Positions 45,049 through 55,283 of a stretch of 64,000 nucleotides of DNA are shown piece after piece. The DNA lies in NCBI RefSeq assembly GCF_029784155.1, contig NC_073692.1, positions 319,567,641-319,631,640 of the forward strand, in the 5' to 3' direction. The notes under the pieces are model-generated. The model searched no databases and was not told the DNA's origin. It saw only the letters and a list, made by a program, of their open reading frames with translations. The stretch is from Uranotaenia lowii (lineage: Eukaryota > Arthropoda > Insecta > Diptera > Culicidae). Within the stretch, counting starts at the first letter, position 1. Every line of letters starts with the position of its first letter. Position numbers and translations under genes: made by a program.

Positions 45049-45783
45049 CGTTTTTGGCAGACTCCTTCACCTCATCCTTCATGGCGTCGGTCTTCTTGGC
45101 AGCGGCCTTCTTGCTTTTAACCTTGAGCTTGGCATCGGCCTTCTTGGCGGCCTCGCCTCGGTGGCTATTTTCATCTCCTTGGCAACTATGTTGGCCGCGA
45201 TTATCGTGGCATTTTCCTTCCCCGAACCAAGCGAGCTGCGCGCATCGAGGACAGGCCGGAATCGGCGACGGATGCGTTCCTTGCAACGTTCCTTGATGGC
45301 CAGATGATGTCTCTTGCACTGCAAAATGACCGGGGTGATCAGACTATGGATCTTGGGGGCCTGGTACTTCTGCTTCTAATTATCCTTCTTCGCTAATGGG
45401 CGCTTGACAGCAAACTGATGGACATCGTCCTCCTTGGACAAGTTGTTCAGTTCTGTCCGGAAATGTCCTCTCTTGCGAACTGTGATCAGCGCCGACAGGA
45501 TGCGACATGGATTTACGCTTGCGGTGTGCCCGGTAGTAATAGTGACCTTTTTTTTAGGAGCAGACTTCATCGGGACTTTACTTGTCGTTGCCGCCGGCAA
45601 TCTTGAACACCTAACCGGCCCAAATGGTTAGCGATGATTCTGGCACCCATACGCTTGTGATAGAAGTCACTTGCGGAGAGTAAAAAAGCCTTCCTCTGGG
45701 AACTGATGTCGAGCTAGAAAACAAACATTTTAGGCTTAAAAACAACTGAAAATTTTTATCACTTATCGGAAACCAACCTTTAT
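45049..45783 (-). pseudogene. RpS6: Ribosomal protein S6 (RpS6) gene fragment, intron retained
   Basis: Minus strand: ATAAAG (from ATGAAG, Met-Lys) at 45783-45778, a donor GTTGGT, a 64-bp intron (45777-45714) ending TTTTCTAG, then exon 2. Exon 2 keeps FYHKRMGA, VFKIAGGNDK, KKGHYYYRAHRKRKS, NLSKEDDVHQFAVKRPL and QAPKIHSLITPVILQCKRHH, clear small-subunit protein eS6 blocks in the right order, but with stops, frameshifts and a deletion of about 50 codons. The C-terminus is the Ala/Lys-rich tail (EAAKKADAKLKVKSKKAAAK, then DEVKESAKNG), the histone-H1-like extension of mosquito RpS6. It ends at 45049 against a donor-like GTATGT, so a second intron was also included. Retained introns rule out an mRNA-derived retrocopy: genomic DNA was copied into this transposon. 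It is dead. Confidence 0.9.
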
Positions 45784-45870
45784 TAATTCCTGAAGTAACA
45801 GCGGTCGAAAAACAAAATCACCACAGCGAGTTGTTTTTTTTTTCAACGGGTGCGCGCGAACTGACAGCTA
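45784..45870 (-). other. RpS6 5' untranslated and upstream segment
   Basis: Sequence immediately 5' of the degenerate start (CGCGCGCACCCGTTG and CTCGCTGTGGTGATTTTG on the minus strand) has the composition of a leader and seems to belong to the captured gene piece. The outer limit of the captured segment is not visible. Confidence 0.45.
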
Positions 45871-47700
45871 CTTGAAATGGAACAGGGACAATGGCTATAT
45901 GTCCATTGATATTTATCTTGTTGAATGTTTTCGTATATTTTGGTTAGTTTAAATTAAGTTTTCATTTTTGAACTAAATCTTCTCATGGTGAACATTAAAA
46001 CAAAGCATCAAATATTAAGGCATTTGGTTGTTTGTACACGGTTAAAAAATTGATTTCATTGCTATATTGATTAGTATTTTCTGCTGCAGTTGCACTACTT
46101 TCCTAAGAGAATATTGCCATGCAAAAACATTTTCAAGATCTGTGGCCTTCAATTTTTTTTATAACACGTGTTGTATTTTAGCATGCTGTGATGCAAAAAT
46201 AGCAATATTTCTATCACATACGGCTGAAATAGAAACAGTGCCGAAAAAAAAATACAACGCCCAAAGATCTTGAAATATTTTTGCATGGTAAAATTTTCAA
46301 AATGTCAAAATTTCTACCACTTTTTCTCAACACCAGTGAACTTGCTCAGAGAGTTTTAAACGTCATTTCAGTATAGTCAGTGATTGCAATGCTATAATAC
46401 TACTTATGTCTCAGGTCTAAACAAAATGGGAGAGTGACTTTTGGAAAAAAAAACTAATTATGCATACTGGATTATATTTCAAAACTTTATCCAGTTTGAT
46501 TTTGAACGATTTTGTGTGGAGTTTATTCGTTTCTTTAAGTTAGTTGCGACTCAACTATAAGAAATAGTAAAATACAAGAAATGAGGTTTAACTTCAGTTT
46601 TCAAAATAATGGTAAATAACTTAATGATGCTCATTTTTGCAATTAAAAGAAAATCAAAAGCTCGAATACAATCATTTTGCTCAACAATTTCCATTTAAGG
46701 GTATCCATAGTCCTATTTGCCGCTTGTAGTATTCGTGCCATAATTCAGGGCGTTTAACTAACACACTAATTTTGGGAACATTAACCTCAAAAACGACCGT
46801 GTTCATCAGCCGACTATCCGATTTTTGCACTGACATTTTTGTAGGTTAATTGTCCCGTTCTCGTCCGTACACGCCAGTGGGACGCTAGTTAATGTGCGTG
46901 AGAAATGTCAAAAACAACTCTATAGGTATACCTAATTTGAGTATCATTGACACCCCTCAATAATCTTTTGAAACGTTGGCTAAACGAGGTGGCATGGCTA
47001 AATTAAGGATTCAGTGAAACCTAGACTTGGTATAATCGAGGAATCCATATATGGAAAGAGAGACCCAAATTTTGGCATTGTGCTGCTTTTATTCGGGCAA
47101 AATGATAGTTTATTTTTACATAAAAGTCTACTCGGAAATGCACTCAAAAATGTGCTTACTTCGCCGGTAACGAACAAATTTGCTGTTTGTTTTCAGTTCG
47201 ATTTAATTTTTAACACCTTAATAAATCTGATTTTTCAACACGGAAAACTGAATACCAAATCGTGCAATCATTTTGATCTCACTTTTCTGCTCTATCATAA
47301 TAAATGAATCTTAATGATGCCTCATTTTGTTATCTGGGAAAAACCATATCCAAAAAGTGCTTTCATTTTGGTCTCAATGCCTTATGTAGGTATTGGTTAG
47401 GTATCATCTTTCGACATATTGATGCTTCAATGAAACCTAAATTTGCCATTGGGAAAAATGCGAGACTAAATTATGCCATCATTCTGGCATTGATAGCTTA
47501 TTTTGGTAACTTTTTGCTATCGATTCAGGCATCAAAGTCTGCTCGGGTGGTCATTTTCCATATATTTTTCGGTAATTTGTATTTTTCTTTCGAATGTTAA
47601 AGTAGGTAAATAAAATTCTAAAAATCTGAAAAAATCAGCAATTAAAGTTTGAAATATGAAAAATCGTTTGGAATCATTAACTCAAAATCGACCATTTTGT
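45871..47700. other. AT-rich interior of the large nested element
   Basis: No gene. A segment at 46700-46930 has balanced composition. Near 47085-47135 phrases ATTCGGGCAAAATGATA and CATAAAAGTCTACTCGG resemble the element's own ends, suggesting an internal second copy or rearrangement. Confidence 0.5.
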
Positions 47701-47902
47701 CACTTATACCCCTTTGGCTCTGAGGGCCTCATATGATCCCTCAATATGTTGCTATTCAAATGCCAATCAAATTAAGGAAAAAGTTTGGTGCAGATACTGA
47801 AAATTTATTATTGTAAAAGTCGAGACAACAGAATATCGTTTTTTAAAGTGTACATAAAATTTTAAGGCTCCAAAGAATGGTTCAGTATAACCACAGGTAT
47901 AA

Positions 47903-48897
47903 CCACAGAGAACAGACATACAAGCTAGCCCATGAAACTTGTGTAAAATTTCCAACGATCGTTTAGAACCAATTTTTGTTTTTTGATAGGGCCACCAGAT
48001 GTCTCCGAAAACACCAAAAAGAACTGTCAAAACCAAAATGAGAAAAAAAACAAAATTTTGGTCAATTTGAACAGGTCGTATGAACTGTTTAGCATGTTTC
48101 AAGAAAGTTATTGTAAAAGTTTTGTAACACTTTTGTTCGTTTGCATAATGAAAAAATATCTTAAAAGTTAATTGCTATTTCGTTCAAACTGTGCTTTATT
48201 TTGGACAATGGAATGCAAAAGTGATACTTAAAAGTAACGCGCTTTGAGATGTCTAGAATCAGTTCTGATGGGTAAAGCTGATCGTCAAGAATTCCTAATT
48301 GACTGAATATATCCGATTCGTCCTTTGACTTTCAAGAAGTGCAAAAACTTATTGATGAACTGTTAGTCTGACTCAGTAGTGAAAAAATAAAGAAATGATC
48401 ACCGGTGCTTTTTATACGGTTTTACTTATTGACAATTTTCAATGAGTTGAACAACTTTCTTGTATTTTAAATTAAGGTAGCGTTTCGGGTTACTCTGGGA
48501 GACATCTGATGATGGATGAAGAATAGTAACCGGAATAGTCAATTTAAAAATAAAAGAAAGTTGTTTCGCTCATTGAAAAAGTGAAAAAGTAAAACCATAT
48601 AAAATAATGGAAATGAAATTCTACCCAATCACAAGTAACTCTTATTGAATTTATTTAGCAATGAATTGAACCCGTCTATTTTAGACCGACATTAGTTAAA
48701 TTATTAATGTCGATTATATACGATTACGCCTTTTCGAAAACTGAGCTGTTGAAAATTCAATTGCTAACTTTTGAACGGCGCAATAGATGGCACTGTTTCC
48801 AGTCAATTTTCAACGTATTTTTTGGATGTCAGCATTTGAAATTTTACACACTTTTTTGAAGATTTTTTGTTCGAGCTTGTACGTCTGTTCTCTGTGG
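47903..48897. mobile_element. MITE with CCACAGAGAACAGAC ends, TATAA duplication (995 bp)
   Basis: The left end CCACAGAGAACAGACATACA and right end TGTACGTCTGTTCTCTGTGG are inverses with one mismatch. TATAA flanks both sides (47898-47902, 48898-48902). A tandem repeat of GTATAACCACAG precedes the left end. The centre holds a second, nested inverted repeat. No transposase. Confidence 0.8.
48411..48606. repeat. Nested long inverted repeat (arms about 68 bp)
   Basis: Arm 48411-48480 (TACGGTTTTACTT, TTTTCAATGAG, AACAACTTTCTT) pairs with 48536-48606 at roughly 80 percent identity around a 55-base spacer. It lies near the middle of the TATAA-flanked element and would fold into a long hairpin RNA if transcribed. 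Confidence 0.8.
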
Positions 48898-49254
48898 TAT
48901 AACTTTATATACGTGACGTGAATTCAGTGAACTTCCCTGATCTATTTGAACTGAGTGAATTCACGTCACAACTTTCGTTCGTTGTTGTTCAATCGAGAAG
49001 CTACGTACATCAAATTGTGGGTAATTAATTTCTTTACAACTCATTCGAAGACACCGATATTCTATTTCCACAGAGAGAACAGGAAATCAAAGATGTATGT
49101 GCTAAAGTCCGAAATGGTTAATTCTAGCGTGAATTCACGTCAAATAAGTAACTAAAATGACCAAATTATATTCATTTTGAAGGAAATTCAATTTGCGACC
49201 GTTTGCTAAATTTTTTTAAATTTTCAAGTAAATTGGTTGACTTCTAGAATGATA

Positions 49255-49590
49255 ACTGTGCAGAAAAGTCCGGAAAAGCTATTTCACGTCACGGTGGAAT
49301 GTGCTGATAATTTGCAACTAGAGTTGATAGAGCTACAGAGCGATTCTTTTTTAAAAGCGAAATACATTAGTGTGGCTGTACCAAAATTTTACAGCTATTT
49401 GCCTGAACGCTACGTTGAGTTACAGAAATTTGTTGCCAGAATTCTTGCTATGTTTGCAAGTAGCTATCTATGTGAGCAGTTTTTTTTCCATAATGAAAGC
49501 TACAAAAACTCCCCATCGTTCAAGATTATCTGATAAAAATTTATCATCAATAATGAAAGTGTCAGTGACAAATAAACTTCATCCTGATAT
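49255..49590 (+). pseudogene. hAT transposase, C-terminal dimerisation domain (3' piece)
   Basis: Resumes the hAT protein after the nested elements: FHVTVECADNLQLELIELQS, FLKAKYISVAVPKFYSYLPE and FVARILAMFASSYLCEQFFF (49280-49490), then, after a +1 shift, IMKATKTPHRSRLSDKNLSS and IMKVSVTNKLHPDI (49490-49590). LELIELQ-D, F-SYLPE, A-RI--MF-S-Y-CEQ-FS-MK and R-RL-D--L are the C-terminal dimerisation motifs of hAT transposases. The 5' piece ends at NAADTFH and this piece begins at LFHVTVE; ATTCCACG (41863-41870) and ATTTCACG (49280-49287) at the joint could be a decayed 8-bp duplication from the first internal insertion. Confidence 0.85.
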
Positions 49591-49823
49591 CAGGACAATA
49601 GATATAATGCATTATAATATAAGAATATTAAAAATTAAAAGCTAACAAAAAAAAATATAACGCAAAATTTCATTCCAAGTTTACTTATAACTATATTCCA
49701 TTTTATTGTACCTAATCTCCGCGAAACTAATATGTTATGTTTTCTAACTGATTTTGGCTGCGTCATAGAAAATTTTTAATGCGGCCCGCACACTTAAACG
49801 AGTTTGACATGCCTGCCGTAGTA

Positions 49824-50129
49824 TATACATCTAACTTTTTTTTAGAGTAATTTTGTGCAAACTATTCCTGGTGACTATTCCTGGTGTCGAAGAATTAATT
49901 TTCGTTAAGTGTTCGTTTTTCATTAGCCTTTTCACACCACAAGTACTGGTACAGGCAAAAAATCCTATTTATTGATCAAAATAAATAGTTTACAGATCAC
50001 CTAATCTACCTCCTTTGGTCAAATTCTCATGAACATTGATGATGTCGATAATAAACAAGTACAGAATTCCTAAACTAACTAAAATATGGTTGTTTTTGCT
50101 TGATATGTTCTGGATTTATGCTAAAAACT
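49824..50129. other. Gene-free stretch after hAT
   Basis: Includes a short tandem duplication ACTATTCCTGGTG (49860-49885). No gene. Confidence 0.5.
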
Positions 50130-50520
50130 GATAGTAGAGCCCTTCCGTCCTTCCCATCATCCCCTGCTGAAAGGATGGTCGTGGTCTTTAATAAGCATAC
50201 GTATTTTTTCAAGCCCAAAAATCCTCTTATCAAATATAGTTCCATTGGTTGAAAAGTTTTTAAGCTTTACATAAAATTTGTGTGGAGCCCCCTCCTTTCT
50301 CCCCTTCTCTAAACTGTAAAGCGTAAGGGTCTATAACAATCTTAGAAACATATCTCGTAACCAAGTACCTTTCCATGCCATATTTGTTTCCATTTATTGG
50401 ATTCGTTAGCATAAAGTGAGAACTTGTGCTAACAAAATTTTATTGGGCTCACCTCCCTCCTCCTATGTACCTATTCACTGAAGGAAGATGGTGTGTCAGA
50501 TAATCATAGAATCATACCTA
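50130..50520. repeat. Diverged tandem repeat, about 150-160-bp unit
   Basis: GAGCCCTTCCGTCCTTCCC (about 50136), GAGCCCCCTCCTTTCTCCCC (about 50284) and GGGCTCACCTCCCTCCTCC (about 50444) recur at 148-160-bp spacing, each followed by a purine-rich AAAG-GTAAGGGT or related phrase and then TATTTGTTTCCATTT-like sequence. Noncoding, decayed. Confidence 0.55.
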
Positions 50521-50531
50521 GATGATTTTCC

Positions 50532-50855
50532 ATGTTAAGTTTTGTCCATTTCTCGGATTTTGTAAAAAAAAAAGTTGAATATAAGCTTCTGAGCATAATC
50601 AGTATGGGGAATGGTGGAAAGTATTGGCATCAGGGTGTTGAGAGCTGCCTGCGCAAATCATTGACTTCAATTAATAAGCCCTCATCAATATCGCTCAACA
50701 TCAACGTAGACGGTCTGCCAATCCATAAGAGCAGATCGAAGAGCTTTTGGCCTGCATTGATTCGTAATAATGTGCATCCAATCATATATCTATGCAAATT
50801 AATTCGCACGTCTGATTTTCGTAAAACGTATTTGCTGGCAATCGTAAAAGAATAG
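50532..50855 (+). pseudogene. Fragment of an unclassified transposon-type protein (VDGLP motif)
   Basis: A 107-codon frame with GNGGKYWHQGVESCLRKSLT, then SISLNINVDGLPIHKSRSKS and FWPALIR. The N-[IV]-DGLP-[IL]-x-KS-[SR]...FWP-[IL] phrase occurs in large uncharacterised proteins, probably transposon-borne, found in many copies in arthropod and other animal genomes. I cannot name the enzyme or superfamily. Similarity fades after about codon 78 and the frame stops at 50853-50855, so this is a fragment. Confidence 0.5.
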
Positions 50856-52205
50856 AAATAAGTAGGTACAATAAAATTCGGCGTGCTGGAACGTTCCTAT
50901 ATGTCCAATCTCTGAAGCAATTGCGGCAGTCATCGGCATTTGTCAAGATATCGTAAACGAAGGTGCGCTGTAGAAAAGTTCTTCTGTAACCGTCTGTTAC
51001 AAATTTTTGTGTGGCTCCGCCACAAAATCCAGTAATCCCTGTCCTTTATGGAAAAACAAACAAAAATCGCTCAATCAAGAAAAGGTTAACCCCACCCTTA
51101 CCGTCTGTCACCGCACACAGTCACTCTCCTCTCTGGGCTTTCCATGGGCGTCGGGTTTAACCAGGGCCGTCACGGGGAAGTGTTGTCACCCGGAGAGCGA
51201 CACACCCGCGTTGTAATATAGTTTGTCGTTGTATGTGTGTCGGTCAAAGTGACGTTAGCTTTTTCACATTCCGAATTTGAAAAATTCCTTCTTTCTGTCT
51301 GTGACCGTTTTGGGGAACGGAAGTGCGCGTCGTGTGTAGTATGTTTTTAGTTGTTAAATTTAATGGTGTAAAGTGTTTGAAAATTCATTCCTACTATTTA
51401 CAGATTAAAAGTAAAGCCTTTGCAAACAAACACGTTAAGAAAAAACAAGAAAACTGTGTTAAACTTATCGATAATAGTACGGTTAGTAAGAAAAGCTAAA
51501 ATATTGCGAAACATGTTAAAACTTAACTTATTTTCAAATAGCTAAAACAAACTGTTAAAATTACACACAACATCTAGTGTGACGACACATTCTACAAGAA
51601 AAACAACATAAAAAGGTAAATTCTAAAGGTTTAAAATAAGAAACATTTTGTAACCCACGTGTATATTAGTACGACGTCATGTGTATTATAACCTCTTTGG
51701 CAGGTCCAAGAGGGCCTTTTTTGTTTTGCTCTATTCTTTTTCCGTTGGCCAAACAACACACGGCACAACAACATCCAGAATCCATACTGAAAGAACCGAT
51801 CAGCTCGCTAAAACCCCAATCCACACGGTATCAACATTGGACGGCAGAAAACGAGGTTAGCAACAACACCCATAATGACCAGCCAAACAATCATTAACCA
51901 CACAAGTGACGAATGCAAAACCACAAGTATGCCTTTATGTGACGTCTTTAGGGAAAATTAGTTAAAAATAAACCCAAAAATGTAACCCTATCAAATCAGT
52001 CTACTTCAGAATCAACAACTTTGCCTGTTGCATTATCCTTTTGACCCGGGTGGTGACATGAGAGGTACCCACCCGTGTACGACCCTGGTTATCGCGATTC
52101 CTTTTGGATTTCCCTCTAGTGAGTTCCTCCGGAGGAAAGTGCTGTGAAAACGACCCTGAGATCCTTCTTGTTTACCATTCCCAAAATTCCCACCCACTGA
52201 GCTAA
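50856..52205. other. Unidentified stretch, possibly retroelement 5' region
   Basis: GC rises at 51000-51340 and 52020-52200, with TGTGTCGGTCAAAGTGACG and related leader-like sequence, followed by adenine-rich DNA (51360-51640). No protein domain is visible in the short frames (for example 51679-51897). Position upstream of an I-clade LINE C-terminus makes a 5' UTR possible, but this is inference. Confidence 0.35.
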
Positions 52206-52212
52206 CTCCGTG

Positions 52213-52411
52213 TTACACTTCTTTGGCTCAAAGACGTCATTGATAGCAAGGCACACCTCTCAGAATAGGGTGGTAACCGTACGGGATCTTGCCATGGTTA
52301 TCGTCGCAGGGCGTAGCGGAGGATTTTTTTCTGAATCCTTTCGAGTCTTTCGCTGTGGACAGAGTGGTAGGGTGCCCAGACCGGTACCGCATATTCCAGA
52401 ACACTGCGTAT
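52213..52411 (-). pseudogene. LINE reverse transcriptase C-terminal scrap (CR1/T1-like)
   Basis: Minus strand reads VLEYAVPVWAPYHSVHSERL, ERIQKKILRYALRR, a stop, then PWQDPVRLPPYSERCALLSM. This is the same C-terminal module as LEYASAVWCPYY...IQRRFLRYALRHLNWQDP in the CR1-like LINEs at 18-22 kb, but a different, more diverged member. Truncated both sides; abuts an oppositely oriented I-clade fragment. Confidence 0.75.
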
Positions 52412-52435
52412 CAATGAGCAGAAAACTGATGGCAG

Positions 52436-52777
52436 ATGCAGTGGCATTCAAATCTAAACAACAAATTGCGCGAAGTGAAAAACACTGTGCTTCCATACAA
52501 AGCGGCATTATTAGGAAATCGCCGAGATGACATGATCCTAGCACGTATACGCATTGGACATACATTACGTGTGGATACAGTTGATCGTCCATTATGTCCT
52601 AGATGCAACAAAGCATTAACTGTGAAAAATATCATCGCAATGTACCCACAATTGGAAGAGGAACGGATCAATCACGGAGTGCCGGGTAATCTTAGAGAGG
52701 CATTAGCAGACGACGAAGAAAGAGCAACAAAAGTGTTAGAATATTCAAAATCAATCCAATTGTACGATAGAATTTAG
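52436..52777 (+). pseudogene. I-clade LINE C-terminal end with zinc-binding motif
   Basis: The frame gives WHSNLNNKLREVKNTVLPYK, ALLGNRRDDMILARIRIGHT, then RPLCPRCNKALTVKNIIAMY and a short acidic end with stop at 52775-52777. N--LREIK-T-------R-D-V-L-RLRIGHT and CP-C---LTV-HI---C are typical of the C-terminal region of I-clade LINEs, after RNase H. The last zinc-ligand Cys position reads Tyr (AMYPQ). The 3' UTR and a (TATG) tail follow at 52778-52848. May belong to the same family as the fragment at 40.1-41.2 kb; they are not contiguous here. Confidence 0.8.
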
Positions 52778-52829
52778 CATAACTTTGTAACTTTGAATCG
52801 TCACTAACACGAATGCCAAAAAAGGTCAT

Positions 52830-52848
52830 CATGTATGTATGTATGTAT
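52830..52848 (+). repeat. (TATG)n 3' tail of the I-clade LINE
   Basis: After ACGAATGCCAAAAAAGGTCA, four to five TATG units end the LINE. The same 3' phrase (ACGAATGCCAAAAAAGGTCA) recurs at 54260-54279, marking a second, tiny 3' remnant of the family. Confidence 0.75.
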
Positions 52849-54248
52849 GAGAACCCACCAGTGGCTGATAGGTCTTTCGACCCGAGGCGGTACGGGAAGT
52901 CTCGATCGCACATTCAAATATTGTTCATGCTTAACTCATTAACAATAATTGCAGCACTACCAAGGGGTCCGTTACCACTGGCTTGGGACAGGTTTGACTC
53001 ATCTCACTCCCTTCCAACTGTTTGAAACAAATAAAGAATCCTGAAAAGATACCTAAGTAGTCTATTCATGATTTCAAATTTGCCGAGATACTCCGGCTGG
53101 CTTGAACCCACAATCCATTGTATATCAGTCTTCCGATCGTTTAATGTCCTGTCCATTCCCCCCACTCAACCCCATAATAGAGTTAAGCTATTTTATTATA
53201 TAACAAATTAATAATATTGTTTCATATATTATCTTCTTACCACCTGCAATTCCATTTCATATTAGTTATTCTCCCTGTTTTCAAAGGAACTCGAAAATTC
53301 CTCCATATACAAATTAAAAAAAAAAAAAACAAAAATCAAGCATATTATCGCAGTACATTTGTGTTTTGAAATTAAATTGAACAGCCAAAAACTGAAATAT
53401 TCTTATCAGATTTACCGAGGTTTCAAAATCCATACTGATTAAAATTTGAGAAGCAACACACAGATATGGACGCAGCAAGCTTAGCATTACCAGATTTCAG
53501 TCTGGCAAAAGCATGGGAAAGAAAAAAATCTACTGAAACCGACGATCGCTAATTTTTACTTTTGTTTCCAAATTATAATTTTATGTATTCTTTTATCACT
53601 TTCATATTCAACATGATAAATTTCACAACATAATTTGCGTTTCACATAGATTCATATCAAGTTGGAATTGCAAATGGTAATAAAAAAAAGTGCAAGGAAC
53701 GAGCTCACCAATTTTTAAGCAGCAAAATACGCTTCGGTCGACAAACACTCCATTCAGGTATTCTTCTCACGGTTTGAATAAAATCAATTGGGGATAAACA
53801 CATTTTTCAGGAAAACCTGTGTTCTTCTTCCAATAAATATTATAAGCACTAACGTTTGTTTTACTTTTGAAATATCCTATGTATCGCACTTTCACATTAC
53901 GTTCAAGAACTCGATGTTTAAATTTATGAATGATTCTTGAATAACCCCCTTTAGAACAGCAACTGTACATGTCCCGAAAAAAGTGACCAAACATAACGGG
54001 TCACGCTCACCCATTTTTTTTCTAAACCAAATAAGATGGAGATCTGATGGAACAACTCTTCCCCAGACTACCCGTAATTTATTTCACTGAACTTATACAC
54101 AATCGGTTGAACTCCCGTATCACCATCAATTCCAAAGTATTTTATTGAAAGAATCTTAAAAAAAGGGTACATTTTTAATTTTAATTTAGGGAAAAATTTA
54201 CAGCCGAAAAAAAACACGTCTTGACAATTCAGCAACCGCCTACTGATC
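52849..54248. other. Gene-free stretch
   Basis: 52850-53040 has moderate GC and ends with AATAAAGAATCCTG, perhaps a 3' UTR of another retroelement. A 28-codon frame starting at 53466 (MDAASLALPDFSLAKAWE) is too short to call. The rest is AT-rich. Confidence 0.45.
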
Positions 54249-54290
54249 CAATTCTTTATTATGTCACGAATGCCAAAAAAGGTCATCAAA
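54249..54290 (+). mobile_element. Minimal I-clade LINE 3' end
   Basis: TCACGAATGCCAAAAAAGGT then CATCAAAATAAAA matches the last bases of the I-clade LINE at 52803-52830. Probably a 5'-truncated insertion of only a few dozen bases, or a leftover. Confidence 0.55.
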
Positions 54291-55283
54291 ATAAAAAATA
54301 TACATTTTCACATCAGCAATTCAAAAAGCACAAAGCACAGCTGTTTTTTGTAATATCAAAAGATGTACAAAAGTTCAGGTGAACTTTTTTGCTGTTCAAA
54401 ATGCTATTTCGAGGTCCATGGAACTTCATTCTTTATCAAGTTCTGCCAGTAATTAAAAAAAAGCTCTAAAGTACTGTTTTGGTTTCCGTTATTTCTTTTT
54501 GGGAACTTATATCAACTTTTATGAAGAAAAACAATCTACTTGTTACGTACTTCTCATTTTTTCACCATCAAGTAGCTATCAAAAGATTGCAAGTCTTTTT
54601 GTACAGCTCAATAGTTCGTAAAAATCTCCTTTGTACCCTTTTGTGAACTTAAAAGTTTTTAATTAGTTCCAACGAGCGTTCAAAAGCAACTTCGCAATAT
54701 AGGGACTTTGAAGTAGATTTAGAGGCTTAAATCTACTGGTTTTGAACTTAAACACGTGTTTGCATAAATAAACACAATGTGAAGTACTCATTTAGTTCCG
54801 GAAGCACTTTTTAACAACTTGAAAGTGGAAATTAAGTAGAAATGAAGAACTTGAAAGTCATTTTAAAGAAAATCATAACATCGTGTAAAATCGTTACATA
54901 CTCATGTTGTTCATATAAGGCAACAAATATGGATCTCGACTTTCAAGCGGTGAGCTCGGGTTCGAGGCTTGGTAATAACATGTTTTTTGAATGTAATGTG
55001 AGTTTAGTAGCAAATATGGTTGATTAATATGAATCAAATTAGCGGACTTGAGAAGGCAATTGAAGGAGCGAAAGAGTTTTTTTTTTGGATGTTTTATACT
55101 GCTTATAAAGTGGATTTTGAAGCTGGTTAGAAGTTGTTCGGCGATTTATGCGAACTATTTGTCAACTTTAAAGTTCGTTTAACTACTTAAAAATTGAGTT
55201 GAAAAGAAATTGTATTAGCATACCCGATTAAGCTGATCAAAGCTGATAGAGGAATGTTATCCGAACTTTTGGTTGCTTGGGTA
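54291..55283. other. AT-rich stretch, probable noncoding element remnants
   Basis: Repeated phrases built on CAACTT, GAACTT and AAAGTT occur in both orientations (54370-54480, 54640-54860, 55120-55200). The right side ends with TATCCGAACTTTTGGTTGCT then TGGGTA (55258-55283), resembling the end of a mosquito inverted-repeat element. A matching left end was not found. Confidence 0.4.

Larger units (their letters stand above)
42601..47735. mobile_element. Large inverted-repeat element nested in hAT (5.1 kb)
   Basis: The outer arms 42601-42635 (ATATGAGGCCCTT, GCCAAAGGGGTATAAGTG) and 47701-47735 are near-perfect inverses. A second inner pair, CCCGAGCAGACTTT at 42683 and its inverse at 47534-47547, also matches. 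The sequence near both ends repeats phrases such as GGCATGATAGC, ACTCGGGC and CAGTGAAACC. No transposase is recognisable. The interior holds another MITE with a G homopolymer and an intron-containing RpS6 gene fragment. Class unknown; ends could extend further. Confidence 0.6.
41280..49815 (+). mobile_element. hAT DNA transposon, 8.5 kb, with 8-bp target-site duplication
   Basis: The left terminus CAGGCATGTCAAACT (41280) and right terminus AGTTTGACATGCCTG (ends 49815) are perfect 15-bp inverses; GCGGGCCGCA continues the similarity inside. The element is flanked by perfect 8-bp direct repeats CCGTAGTA (41272-41279 and 49816-49823), the hAT hallmark. The unusual length comes from about 7.3 kb of nested insertions between the two transposase pieces. 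Without them it would be roughly 1.2 kb, itself a deleted derivative. Confidence 0.95.

Noticed and set aside
45049..45783. Functional RpS6 gene or processed retrocopy
   Set aside because: Start codon is ATA, with stops, frameshifts and a 50-codon deletion; retained intron and donor site rule out an mRNA-derived copy.
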